Shown: positions 9,480 to 22,435 of the stretch, piece after piece | How positions within the stretch are numbered: position 1 is the first letter of the stretch | Layout: each line of letters starts with the position of its first letter | Position numbers and translations under genes: made by a program | The notes under the pieces: generated by a model | Told to the model about the DNA's origin: nothing | Database searches by the model: none | What the model saw: only the letters and a program-made list of their open reading frames with translations | Assembly: GCF_026151205.1 (NCBI RefSeq) | Contig: NC_087080.1 | Location: forward strand, 9,781,837 to 9,845,836 | DNA length: 64,000 nt | From: Bolinopsis microptera | Lineage: Eukaryota > Ctenophora > Tentaculata > Lobata > Bolinopsidae | Reading direction: 5' to 3'

Positions 9480-10416
9480 CTGAAATATCGGGAATTTAGA
9501 ATAACTAAAACACTCGAATAACATGTGTTTGGTGTATTTTTTTTTTGAAATGTGACAGCTATTAATGGGTTTTACATTACTATTAGATAATTTATGAATA
9601 GTGGTCACATTTTCAACTATTTATTCTACACCCACCCGGCACCCATAGCCAAGTCTTCTGAACAAAATCCTAAAAATGTCTTTCGAATTATCAGATGCGG
9701 TGGTAGTAACTAGTAGCTGGTATTACCCACTAGTCTAGAACCAAAATGATACCAGCTCATTACAATGGTAATAGGCCGATAATCAGCCTGGTAATACTCT
9801 GGTGTAGAAGGAAATCGAGAAGCTTATTACCACCCTGGTAATAGCCAGGCTGGTAACCCGTACTATTACCAATCTAGAATGTGTCTTAGTGTGTGTTCAA
9901 GCCCAGACCTCACTTTTTCTAGAATTCCAGAAAAAAAGTGACATCATAATGACGTCACAGTATTTATATAGTAAGGAAGGTATATGTGGCTATTCTGCAG
10001 ATTTTAAGTTAATTTTGTCTTAACCTTTTTATCGCCGTCCCAACTCTAAACAGTTCACATAACGGTTCACATCGTCGAACAACTCCGTTCTAAGAATTTT
10101 CCCACACATAATTAAATCACGATATTAAAGCATCTAACCTGTGGTGTGACGTACAATAAAACAGAAAACTCTGAGTTCGGGGCACTAATAATAGGTAAAA
10201 TATGCACTACAAGTGTCATGAAACACCTCTGAAACCAGGCATCGAGACGAACCAGGTTGTGATCGGTTGTTTATACATCGCGCACGGGTATGTGACGATC
10301 ATTAGGTTCCTTTAGTGATATTTTTAAACAAAAATGTCCGTTCATCAACTCGATGATTCTACCCAAGAAGGGCAGTATAAATCTACCAGTAAACTATTGT
10401 TTTTTTGATATAAAAT
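9480..10416. other. Non-coding stretch upstream of the Ig exons
   Basis: No exon with convincing splice sites was found. At about 9700-9885 the motif TGGTAATA and its complement TATTACCA occur about seven times in both orientations, suggesting a small degenerate hairpin-forming repeat. The rest is AT-rich unique-looking sequence. Confidence 0.4.
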
Positions 10417-11371
10417 GCGTAAAAGCGCTTTGACCGTCCATTATAGATGAACCGTTCTTTCAGTTGATCCTAAAGTCGGTAGGTATTACATTATCGAAAA
10501 TTCATCCATCTTAGAGTTAAAGGCGTAAAAGCGCTTTGACCGTCCATTATACAGGGTGGGCCAAAAGTCAGTACCCATACGTTGGCCTTTATAGCTCAGT
10601 CACTGAGTGCTCAATTTAAATACTTCTTTCTGGTATGACTTAGTACCACCACTGGTTCGAGGAATTTGTCAACTCGAAAAATATTCGCGTTCATTTTTTT
10701 CAAATGGAGGTTCATTTTCACATTTATTTGATAGTTTGGATAGTCGGATCAAGCTAAATGTTATTGAATTGTGTTTGGCCATTCGAATTACGTTTGTCCT
10801 GAAAGAATTAGAACTGTAGCTTCTCAGATGACCGAGATATGAAGCATAACGAGTTTATTCATTACGTGTGATCAGGTGATTGGTTTACCTAATCACGTGA
10901 TAAGGTGCCCCCGTTAACTACCCCGTTAAACATTATGGGAATTGTTAAGGGTGCCCAATTGAAGTGTCGTGTCACGGTGTCACATAATCACCCAGTCAAT
11001 TTTGTTAACGAGATACAGAAAATGCTTGATAACTTCGTCATGTTTTCAGATCATATGCAACATTTGATAATCTACCGTCTCTGAAAAAATTAGGCGTTCA
11101 GCATGTTCAGAGAAAACAATATAGGTGTTTTAATATTGAATGGGCGTGGTCTAAAATATTCGAATTTTCAAATTTTGACGACGGAATCCTCGAACCAGTA
11201 ATTACAGTATGCCATCTGCAAAGCAACAGCTCTCAAATATAAAACACGGCGGAGCTATTAAGGCCAACGTATGGGTACTGACTTTTGGCCCACCCTGTAT
11301 GAACCGTTCTTTCAGTTGATCCTAAAGTCAGTAGGTATTACATTATCGAAAATTCATCCATCTTAGAGTTA
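10417..11371. repeat. 106-bp tandem duplication, second copy split by a MITE
   Basis: The block beginning GCGTAAAAGCGCTTTGACCG occurs at 10417-10522 and again from 10523. The second copy is interrupted after CCATTATA at 10551 and resumes at 11298 (TGAACCGTTCTTTC) to about 11371. Apart from single substitutions (for example GTCGGTAGG against GTCAGTAGG) the copies agree, so the duplication preceded the insertion and defines its empty site. Confidence 0.85.
10552..11297. mobile_element. Mariner-like MITE with TA target duplication
   Basis: A 746-bp element with terminal inverted repeats beginning CAGGGTGGGCCAAAAGTCAG and extending about 38 bp (to CGTTGGCC). It is flanked by TA on both sides and inserted at a TA known from the duplicated empty site. 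This terminal sequence is typical of Tc1/mariner elements. There is no transposase reading frame, only short random ORFs, so it is non-autonomous. Confidence 0.85.
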
Positions 11372-14300
11372 TGTTAATGAGTTACATGATATTCAAAGGA
11401 TTTGTTTTTATAACTAATGTAAAGTTGCGAACAAGCACAGAATTAAGGAATCTCCATTAACCTTATGTTGAGTCTTACTAGTACTATAAATAGTATTAGT
11501 AAGAGCGGTGTCTTTCATTACTTTTATAAATATTAATACAATATATACCGTTATTATGTAAGTTAGTAATTTTTCGATGGAATTTAAATTAACCTTTCTC
11601 ACTTACTTGATTCAAAAGAGTAGAGCAGGAGTAACAGTACTCCGCAAAGATCTTTCATATCAACTAGATTCGCTGCGTATCACGAATGTCACATTATATC
11701 TGCACAAAAAATTGGATAATTAAAGCTATCTCCAACTTTAAAGCTAATCGCCCACCTATATGCATATAACTGCCCGTTAAATTCTGCGGAGCATTCTATA
11801 GGATAAGAAGTTGTCCCAATAGATTTGGTTACTGGTGGGGAACGATTTTTCCATTTTTTACATGTGACAATAATTCCTGTTTTGATTGGTCCATGCTGGA
11901 AGCTGATGGGTTAACCGCCGTTGTGCTATAAAATATCGTTTACCCCCAGTATCCAGATTTATCAACAATTGCATTAACGACATGCCTCAAAATTAATATG
12001 CTGGCCCGGTGAAATTCTACATCAGACTGATAAAATCACAGAATAAGTTTAAGTTATATCAGTGTGTAACGTAAGGGAAGACTTGACTACCAGACTACAG
12101 CAATAAGGGATTTTAAAGAAAACAATAGTTTTAGTGCTGTCGTCACACAGATTACAACGATAGTATAACGTTGGGAAATATTTAAAACAGAAATATATAG
12201 ACAGAGCTGAAAGAGATGGAACATAAATTGTGCTGGCTTCCTATTTTACTTGCCACATTAAGATCTAATATGGTTGTTAGCCATTGATATAAACTAATAC
12301 CTATACAATTAAACTTTCCTCAATTTATCCTGGTATAGCACCCTGTCAGACCCCATCAGCCCGATCACATGCATATTACCTATTTAGATAACTAAACCTT
12401 CCTATTAAAAGTTTGCCCCAAATGGCGCCCACCAAATGGCGCCATATCAAGCCTAATTAGCTTTAGATCCACAAGTATGATACATTATTGTAACTTATCG
12501 GTGTACCTTATTTGGTCCTTGACATGAGATAAACAAGTAAACTTTATGAGCTCGACGATGTCTAAAACAGATCGAGGCCAATGCACCCTGAAAAGCACTT
12601 ACAATTGAAAATTTTTAAAAACAATAAAAATTGTGGTAGTAGTAATTATGGTAGAACATTTAATGAACAAAATGGAAAATATCGATAGTGAGTATGCATA
12701 TAAGATCTTATAAAAACTGTTCAAAGATGGTTCAAAACGTGAACGTGGTGCTTTCTGGAGAATGATATACTGAAACAGCGGGCCAGCAAAGCGAATATTC
12801 CAGAACAAACAGAATAAAGAGGAAGATAAATATGATTGCATAGGATAATGTGATAATATGTAACTCAACTTTTAAGTTGGTATGGCTACGAAAAAATAAG
12901 GAACACAGAATTCGTCAAGGATTCTTAAATTATTACAGAATTACAGAATGAAAGTAGCATCAGTTTATGTAGTTTTCGATGCTGATTCCGTAACACCCCC
13001 ATGACATAAGGTAATGCATAAGTAATGCTTCTAAGAGGATTTATGAGAGAAAAACTGTTTTGGTCACGTGACAGGCTAGTAAACAAGAATTCGATTCTTT
13101 AGGGCTCTGGTTATGGTTAAGGTTGGGGTTAGGGTCTCGGTAAGACTGTTCCTTTCGGTTACAAAACGGTAACAACCAAGGTAACGTGACAGCGCGCTGG
13201 CGAGGGAATTAGTAAAAGCCAACAGTATCAGGGAAACTTTATTTCAATTTGGTCGAGACAAGCTGGATGACCCTGTGACAACTGATTTATAATTTATTTA
13301 TTGGTTGATGGCTTAAAGTGTTTGTAAAACGTTTGAGTGAGGTGAAACCAAATGATTAACATCCCTTCAATGCAAGAAATAATTTTGTTAATTCTTTTTT
13401 ACTAGCGGAATAATCTGACCTGTTCGCGGGAGCAGCTATTATAGTATTACGTGAAAAATAAGGAATTTTTATTGTTTAATTTTTAAATTATGGCGTTATT
13501 CAGTAATTGTAAACGTTTCAAATATTGCAAAATACGATGACGTCGCACTGTCACATAGATTATGGCAACGGTAGACAAATATTCCGATAAACAAATTACG
13601 CGGTCCGATCCGCGGACATGGATCTTCATGACCCCCGGCCATCGCTAATGCATGTCGCAAGGGTAATTACTTTTCTGATGCTTCACTCACTGATTGCGGA
13701 TTATGACAAAACACGAAAGCAAAGTTAGGTCATATTTAGTACCACAAGCTTCTCATCTTTATTTTGATGCTAATTTTATCATGCACAACATTACAGCTTA
13801 TCATAGAGGGTCTTGAACTACCTATGATCTGTCTCTGTAGTTATAACCACGAAAACAGCTTTTTTTTAAACTATTTTAAAATTCATTACCTGACTCTCTA
13901 AAGTTTCTATAATAGTCTATAATTGTGTAACTAGTTTTAAATCAATTTAAACTTCAAATTAAAATTTTCAAAATACATTCTGGCACACCTTAGAATCATC
14001 CCCCGCATATTATCGACAAATTCCGCCAGTTGTTTAGGTATGCGAGGAACCTATAATAGTCACTAGTCACTATTGAGTACTTAAGGTCTCATACTTAAAG
14101 GCTAAAGAGTTATTGGGTATGCTGTAGTAGGCCTTCGGGTGATTTAAGGTGGTATAAGGTATTTCGTATTTTTAGTATTAAATGCGTTAGTTTAGTGTTA
14201 TCACTGTAAGTGTAAATTTTAAAGGCCTTAAATTTTAAATATCTGCATTCCATCATCAATTTAATTTAGCTGCAATACTAAACAATGCTCTAAATAATCA

Positions 14301-16415
14301 TGATAATTCTTAAAGTATTTAAATTCTTTAAGAAAGTAAACGACCGTGGTGGAATAAGAAAATGCAAAAAATGTTCACAAACTCTGGCAGCTTTGGGACA
14401 AATTAATTCATCCGAGACACTAGGTCACGCGTTATATGTTGGGTTCACGCAAACAATAAGTCACGGAGGTTGAAAGTGTAATAAATGGTAAAAATAACAA
14501 CAACAAAAGTCCCGCTAAGAAAACATCTGAACAATTGGAAGGAAGTTTAAAATGTTTCATTGTTCAATAGCTGAGCTGTAAAATCCATTTTCTAATTGTT
14601 TACTTGTCTGGAGATATAAACAATAAGTAGTCATGAATGATAAGTTGCAGGACAAATTTAATTCACTCCATGGTGGCATGACGCCACTAGGCCTCCCAAT
14701 TACCAGGCGAGCTGCATTCCACCTACCATCGGCATTAGAGAATAACTGATCGAATTTTGTATGAACATCGGACAGCCACTACTGTGGAGTCTAAAAACTA
14801 AAGACGGGGCTATTTTTATTTTAAATTTAAGTTAATCATTAATTTAAATTTAAGTTAATCATTAATGAGAACGTGATCAAGCCTGTGCTGACTAAGACAA
14901 ATCTCGCATAACTTAGGTGGGGCCAGTTATAATGCTTGTTCTACTGTGCCAAACCATGTGCTAAAATACAGGCGATAATATGCTTATGTTAATGAAGAAG
15001 AGGATCCTGCACGTAGGATGAAGAAACACTTTCACACGTCATACTAACTATAACAAGGACCAGCAACTCTGAAATCTTAAACCTCATGGGTCAAAATAGG
15101 ATGGGAAATAGATTTTATAAATTTAGAATTAGCCCCTCCGCGTAGTCGTGACGTATATATATATAAACGTCACGACTACGCGGAGGGGCTAATTCTAAAT
15201 TCATATATATTATACAGTTGCACAGAATACAGATATAGTATTACTGGACATGTCGTAAAGATCGAAAGCAAAGAGTTTTGGGATCAGTAGTTTCAAGTTT
15301 GAACCTGAGAATGGAATGTTTCAGACGGATTTGTCTGTGCTCATAACAAATACCATTACTGCATTAGTCGAGGACCCGAATGTGAAAACTTTTGGGAAGC
15401 AGGAGCTTGAACCTTGGGAACAATCTAGAACGTAGAATGGATTCATTCCTGAAAACGAAAATCTCGTGTACTTCTATTCTATAGTTTAGCGGATAACCGT
15501 ATTAAGAAAACATGTCAAAATTTTAATATTTATTGATAAGATTTGCGAGCGAGCTGCAGACCTATTCTAGACAAAATTTTAAAATAGAGACACGATTGAA
15601 TTATACATTAATCCTACATAAAAATAATCCCACAAATAATCTTAGCTGACAAAAACGAGCTAAAATAAAAATGGCAAGTATCCAATATAGCTAGTATAGA
15701 TTTAAGGTAGGATCGAAAACTAAAGCTGTCTTAACAGACGCCCCGCGTACCACGTCGTCATAACGACGCGTGCATTTGTCACGTGACAAACTGTTATTGA
15801 GCACCAGACAATTTTACAGTCAGAGATAATAGTAGAAGTGTTAAGTAGTTCCAAAAAACCAACACGTGGGAAAGAAAAACATTGCAAATGGCGGAAATAG
15901 ATGTATAGTGGTGCTGCTGGTAGTCAAGCAGTTTGTTTATTTATTTGAAGATCCCATCCGGATGACTTTTTACGCCTAAAAACAATAGACATGTACAGAT
16001 TAAGATACACCACATGCTATGTATCATAAAAACGCACAGTTTCCATCAGTTTGAAGTTATCCTGCAACCTTATTAATTAAAAATACGAAAAATGTTGAGA
16101 TTTAATTTGACCCTAGCTGAAGAAGGAACATTTTAAGATTTAATGGTACCCTTGAGAAATGAGAAGGGCTTTAATTATATTGAGCAAACCCGATATAAGA
16201 TACCCGATATAAAATATCCGATTCGAAATGTCCGATGTAAAATATAAATTGCCCTTTATAAACTAATATGACAGGTCCGCATCTGGAGATAATTACGTAA
16301 TATTTAAAAAAGCAAAACTCTTATTTTGCTTTTTACCTATCAGACGTCATATCTAATAGCAGAAAAACAAGTCAGTCCTTGCGGTCATAGTGAGTCTTTT
16401 TATCACTAGTCTGAG
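11372..16415. other. Non-coding AT-rich region
   Basis: About 5 kb without a convincing gene. The only structured items I see are a directly repeated ~25-bp AT-rich block at about 14819-14866 (TTTAAATTTAAGTTAATCAT twice) and the perfect hairpin at 15120-15201. Confidence 0.4.
15120..15201. repeat. Perfect 35-bp inverted repeat with 12-bp AT loop
   Basis: The left arm (15120-15154) and right arm (15167-15201) are exact reverse complements, with core GCCCCTCCGCGTAGTCGTGA. They are separated by ATATATATATAA. The GC-rich arms in AT-rich surroundings would form a very stable cruciform or RNA hairpin. It may be a tiny fold-back element or a hairpin RNA precursor; no function is established. Confidence 0.9.
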
Positions 16416-17884
16416 ACTACGGGTATCGGCCTTACAAAATGACACGAAAAAGGAGATGGCTCTGAAATGCACAAAAATGAGTTTTGTTCATGTTTTATTA
16501 TCCAGATAGGTAGTTCAACAGGTATATTTTTCTTCCCGGGGTTGATTTGATTGAAAACCGTAAATTTTGCGATAAAAATTGTCATCTTTGAAATCTTCCA
16601 AAAAAACATGCCTTACAAAATGACAATTTCGTCACGGCTGTCATTTTTTAACAGCAGCCTATAGAAATTTGATTTCACCTAGGACAGTTAGATAAATATA
16701 ATAGATTGAAGATTAGAATAGCTTTTACAGGAAAAAGGATGATTAAAAAAAGTTGGGCAATTTCGCGTGAGATAGTGCCTTACAAAATGACAACCCAAAA
16801 CGGCATCACTTCAAATCCGATTTGGGAAAAAGTTTCATTATTCTTTCACGTGTCTTACTGTTAGATATATATGTTGTTTATATTATACCAGTTCTGTTTT
16901 TACCAGAATATATGAAAAAGGAACATTTTTTGTACGTTGAAAAAATTTTAAAAATGTCATTTTGTGAGGCGTAAAAATCATTTTTTTGTTTTCATACTTG
17001 AACATAGTATTTGGTTATATTTGATATTTGCTATGACTGGATAGATCACTTTTCAGTGTTTAGTTAACGTTTGACATGTTTTAGGAGTTGTTATTACTCT
17101 CTGCTTTCACAAAATAGAAGTTTTATTTCGTTGAGTTTTGAATTCAGAGTTTGAAATCAAAGAGTTTGAAATCAAAGTTTTGATAACAGAACTGCACTTT
17201 TTTAATGCTACTTGATTGTTAACTGTCAGATTATGATTATTTTTAACTCCTTCTTGTATTGACTGTTTCTGATCCATTTTAGATGATGAAAGTAATTCAA
17301 TCTGAAACATTGTCATTTTGTAAGGCTTTTCGGTGTCATTTTGTGAGGCATTTTGATCAAAATTTATGATCAAACAAACACATTTAGGCTCATCATAAGC
17401 TTACTGGGTTTAAGAATACCAATAATTAGGCAAGGGTCATCCAATATAAATATGCCATCTTTGTATCATAACATAAAACTGTCATTTTGTGAGGCATAAC
17501 ACTGTCATTTTGTGGGGCTAGGTCATTTTTTTGTCATTTCTTCTACCAAAGTCACTAAATCAGTTTTTTTATTTGACCAGAGTAGTCTTTGATTGACATA
17601 AGTCATGATAGTACCTGGTTTTCTGGGGTTTTTAATTCTAAACTTTGGTCTCCATTCTGGGTAACAGTTAGGCGGGGCAATGACTGAACAGCAAAAACGT
17701 CCATATTTATGTAAGAAATATAGATTCTATGTCATTATCATTCCTTGGGAAGTGTTAATTAATGTTTTTCTTTCATACAGTAAAAGGAATAGGGTTCAAT
17801 GTATAGGGAACCTAAGCTACAGCATGGTCTATGTGGGCTGTCATTTTGTGAGGCCTGTCATTTTGTAAGGCCGATACCCGTAGT
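16416..17884. mobile_element. 1.47-kb element with 29-bp terminal inverted repeats and ten reiterated internal motifs
   Basis: The ends are exact 29-bp inverted repeats (16416-16444 and 17856-17884) beginning ACTACGGGTATCGGCC. The inner part of each end, CCTTACAAAATGACA, recurs inside the element. Three copies in the left half (near 16433, 16610, 16777) read CCTTACAAAATGACA. Seven copies in the right half (near 16955, 17313, 17337, 17483, 17505, 17839, 17856) read the complement, TGTCATTTTGTGAGGC or close to it. No transposase is visible and I cannot see a clear target-site duplication. It is most likely a non-autonomous DNA transposon with subterminal transposase-binding sites. The family is unknown. 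Confidence 0.7.
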
Positions 17885-20800
17885 TGTTTAATTCGATTTT
17901 TTACAATGATGATTGTTTTACACCGTAAATATAACTTAACCATAAAATACTTAATACTTCAATAAATATCATTGAGACAGAAGCAAGAACTGAAAGATGT
18001 TGTTCTATGTTTCAATTAAAATCAAAGGTGACATAAGTTTTACAAATAATTAGAGTGCAAGATTTGGGAACAAGACGACAGATTTAAATATTATCGGGCA
18101 CCGATTTAGAATTGGCGGTTTTAAAAGATTCGCAGTTAGTTCAGCTAATCAAAATTTAAAATACACAAAAAGAATCAATCCAATCATTACCGGATCACTT
18201 TTAATCGATTGTACGATCAAAAATATGTCTAGTAAAGTATGTTTAGAGTTCCTAGCGTATCGAGCGAGAATACGGTTAACCCTCCACCCCCTCCACTCCC
18301 CGCCCCCTCGGTCCGAGGGGCCTCGGAGATCTTAACCGCCAACTCTACATCAATAAAGTGGTTATTCAGGTCTACAGGGGTCAGACAGGGAATACAGATT
18401 ACAGGGATGTATGAGGTTTGTTTTGACACGTGACAGGAGTAACCCTCTAAAGATCTAATACGTTTACAACTTGACAACCTGATTTTTATTAAATTTATGT
18501 AATTCGCCGTGTCATAGCCGTGTCTAAATTCTAATTTCTAATTCCTAGCCTGAATAAAATCTCAACTATAGGTTATATAATTTTTGACAAATTATTTCTC
18601 ATCAAATTAAAGGTATGGCTTCAATAATGAATAATGACCAGTATAGACGTAAACGATAAGGTTCTAAATAGATAAAGGCAAGCTCAAAGGACAAAGAGGA
18701 TATTAATGAGAATTTGGAAATACAATGGTTTTTACCTTTTAACTAAAGCTCTGATCATTTAATTACACAGTAATGCGAGGGACTTAATAATCCTTTATTT
18801 AGGATCTTCTGTAGATTTCCGCGTGAAAGTGGTTAAATGCGTCACTGTACAATTTGAGGTTTAATTATATTATATCAAAAATGTAGACCTTTTTAAATTC
18901 GATTTATAAATTATCATAATAATACAGTCTGAGTAAACAAGAAAAGGCAAATACACGTTTCCACCGTATGTATTGCAAAATACCGTAGAATTGAAATGGG
19001 ATCATGAAATGTTAAATCTCTCAAGAGTCCGAACATTGAGAAATATGATTGATAGGACTGATCTTCCAAAAATCTGAAAATCAGTCTGGCAAGTCGCCAA
19101 ACAAGATGTTGCTTTCCGGACCGTTAAAGCTCATAAGTTATGCGAGTTTTTGTCATAAAAATGAAAAATCACTTGGTTGCATTTTTGGGACACCCTTTTG
19201 CTAAACAAGGATTACGTACAACTTAAAGAGTTCAAAAGAAAAGTAAAAGAATCGAACAAAAGAAAACGGTAACGACACGACGCTTTTGATCTTAACCCTA
19301 AATAGATCGAATTAAATAAAGTTTAAAACGTGGAATGTGGATCAAGTTTTTAAAACGCACATGTTAATCAGTTAATCGCATTATTTCATGTTCGTTTTAG
19401 CAATAATTTGGGGGAATTTTCAGTTCTTAGATCATATAGCTTAATACTAACATGGTCATTGTTTATTTCACCTCTATTAATAACCCAACAAGTGCTAAAG
19501 TTCCGTAATAAGCCGATATTTTGAGGGACACAAAATAACTGTAGTAATACATGCTAATGTCCGTACTCCGTAGTCTACTGTTTAAATGTAATTAAATGTA
19601 AGTTAGTCTGATCTTTTTAATGTCTGCCAGAGTATAAATTAGATTTTTAACGAATTAAAATTACAGATCATGCAAGCGAAAAGCGGTGAAAGGAATGACA
19701 TGATGTGTGATAATATCAAAGTTATCTGAAACCAGTTCCTAGTAGTGACCGCTGGATCCTCAGATCGATCTAGCCACTATATAATAACTGTAAGTTTAAT
19801 ACCATTTTAAAACAACTTTCCTGGTGTATCATAACTTGTTACTTTTTGTATCATATGAAGAATCTAGCATGGACCAAAATTCGTGACAGCTTAGACAAAT
19901 AACGAGAAGGAACAAAAACAAAACAGGAATGGCGAGCAGGAGCACAGCCATCCAAGTTCAGCTTACGTTGACCAAAAACGTAGGTTCGTATAGCTGCGCT
20001 TGTATTTGAACAACATGGAAGATGGACTTATTTTATTGGAGATAAAACAATGGACATAGAATTAATTTCACTCGATTTTTTCACTCGCAATTTGTCAGAC
20101 GCTGCCCGTAGAGGGTGCAATGTGCATGTGAAGCGATCGATAGTATCGGACCGATTACAGATTAAAAGTACAATTCAAAACAATTTTAATTAGATTAAAA
20201 GTACTTTTCAGCTAAGCAATCGACAACGGACACGAATGAATTAGTATAGAACCAAACAGGCATAATATAATAATTATAACGAGATTACATTACGTGGATG
20301 TGAAATAACTGAAATGACTGTATGAGTTTCAATGTAGCACGTGCAGCTATGAACGCCGCGCACGTCACATGATTCAAGATTATCGTAACAAATAACAACC
20401 AAGGAGGCTGTAAGCGCAGTCGCCAATCACGTGACTCGTTTAATATCCTCTCGGACATCATGACAGATTTAACCAGCTTATCGGTGGTGTACGTCAGAAC
20501 CAATAAGAAACTCGACTGGGTCGAAGAGAATGACACCACATCATGTTTTTATTACCGGTCAGAATTCGGGAGTCCGGCATAGCTTATATAGTATGATGTA
20601 CTAGTGTAACCCTTGCCTACGTCCGGGACTTCACTTATAACCCGCCTATTAGTATTACATTAAAAACACGCATTACATGTTCGTAGTTGAAACGGTGCGA
20701 AAGTATGAACTCGCTCATTCCAAACAGACCACAATTTGAGTACCCCTTACGTATCTAATAGTAATACTTGATTGGTAATCTTGAGAATCTTGAGGAGGAT

Positions 20801-22435
20801 GAATTACTGATCGGAGACTTGAAGGCTTTCGAGGGCCAAATTAAAACCTATAAATCGATTGAAAATAAAGCGACAGAGAGAATAACTGGGTCCGTCCCAA
20901 TCGGGAAAAGGACTGGGGAGACTGTGCGGAAAACTGTTTTCATAGACAGCATATTTACTATTTAGCATAACATTCCTTATAGTTATTCCAATATGGTAAA
21001 CTTTCTAAACTTAACTATAAGTTGCCAGTGGTGAAACGTACCCATATAGCGGCTAAACCGAATATACAATTCCAAATTTCACGTTACCCGTATGTTCGAA
21101 AGAAAACACATATTAATTCATAATTCAGTTTTTTGAGTTCGACAAAAAACGGAGACTGCAATTTCTCGGCATCTTGAAAAAGGATGTTTATGACAATGTC
21201 TAAATTACACAAGCTCTTATCGAAGTCAGGAGGACTCTGTATCCCAGGAACCAACTATTTAGCATAATTTAGCTATCATCGCTTAATAATCGGTTTGGCA
21301 TCGACGCTACATACTTTGATTTTCCGACTTTAAAGCTGACTTAAGAAACCAGGGAATTAATTTTTTCCTTCCTAACATTAAATCGTTGATTTTATTTATA
21401 TATCACCTTTTTTTTCCAAACATTCCAGTACATTGTGCAGAAAGTTGGAGATTCAAAATTTTGGAAGCATGTAGGGATTTAGACCTGATATCGATCGTAT
21501 ATTAATATACTAAAAATACTCTAGCACAAGTGTAACTGCAGTTTTACAGAACTCTAAATGCTTAATGAACACACTTGCACTTTGCAGGTACCACCCGTAT
21601 TCACACTCAGACCTGAGTTTAGTCATTTTCCGATACGAGATTGGGGACGGGTTCTATAAACAAACGAACAATCTTGAGATCCCCTGCCAACTAATTATAT
21701 TTATATAACAAATCTGTTATGGGGGGGGGGGGGGAGAGAGAAAGAGCGAGAGAGGGAGAGTGGGAGAGTGGGAGAGAGGAAAGGTACATAAGACACTTTA
21801 GTATCACATTTGGGTCACAAAATTATCAATTAAACCACTTATACAACCGGCCGATTTTTGAAACCTTAATCATTTGGCTTCGTCAGCGTTTTGTCGAAAC
21901 TATACCGAAAAAAAAACAGTCCCATATAACTCTTACCATTTTCTTGATTAACCCTTGCTACAATTTGTATACCTCTCTCGTGGCCGAAAAGGGGTTGCAA
22001 CGTGTGTCAAATTTAAGCGTCGGCAAGATTTAAGGCGAACACACTTTAACACTTACACACGTAAAAATCATAACGCACTTTACGCACAGTCGACGTAGAA
22101 AATATGAAACACTCTAAGAGTAAGACACTTAAACAATGAACATTTTCAACCTAAAGAGTAAAATGTTAACGTTTGTGATTTACCTGTAGTTTCTAAACGC
22201 ATTATGATATTTCATTGCTGTCTGGGTCTTATCTTAAATCAGAATTCCTTTTTCTAACGTAAGATTCGTCGTATTACATAGTTGTAAATCAGTGAATATA
22301 TATATTATGTTTTAGGCGGGGAGCGATAATATAGTGGTATTGACTATTGATTAAATTAAGTCGTTTCAAGGAATCATGGAATACCTTGAAATTATGTACT
22401 GACTTGAACGCTAAGCGTTATTGAACATTCCCTAA
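17885..22435. other. Non-coding AT-rich region
   Basis: No supportable gene. It contains a GC-rich patch at 18280-18335 and a G-run followed by GA-rich simple sequence at 21720-21780. The last ~100 bp (from about 22330) resembles the end of the ~715-bp repeat unit that continues after 25296. Confidence 0.4.
21720..21780 (+). repeat. Poly-G and GA-rich simple sequence
   Basis: A run of about 14 G is followed by GAGAGAAAGAGCGAGAGAGG and related purine-only sequence. This is simple sequence only; the open frame through it is a by-product. Confidence 0.8.

Noticed and set aside
13105-13140. Telomere-like GGTTAAGG/GGTTAGGG string
   Set aside because: Only two or three irregular units; not a telomeric array or a convincing interstitial one.
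16406-16609. 67-codon minus-strand frame starting in the motif-rich element
   Set aside because: No recognisable domain, and it overlaps the terminal repeat; a chance frame in AT-rich DNA.
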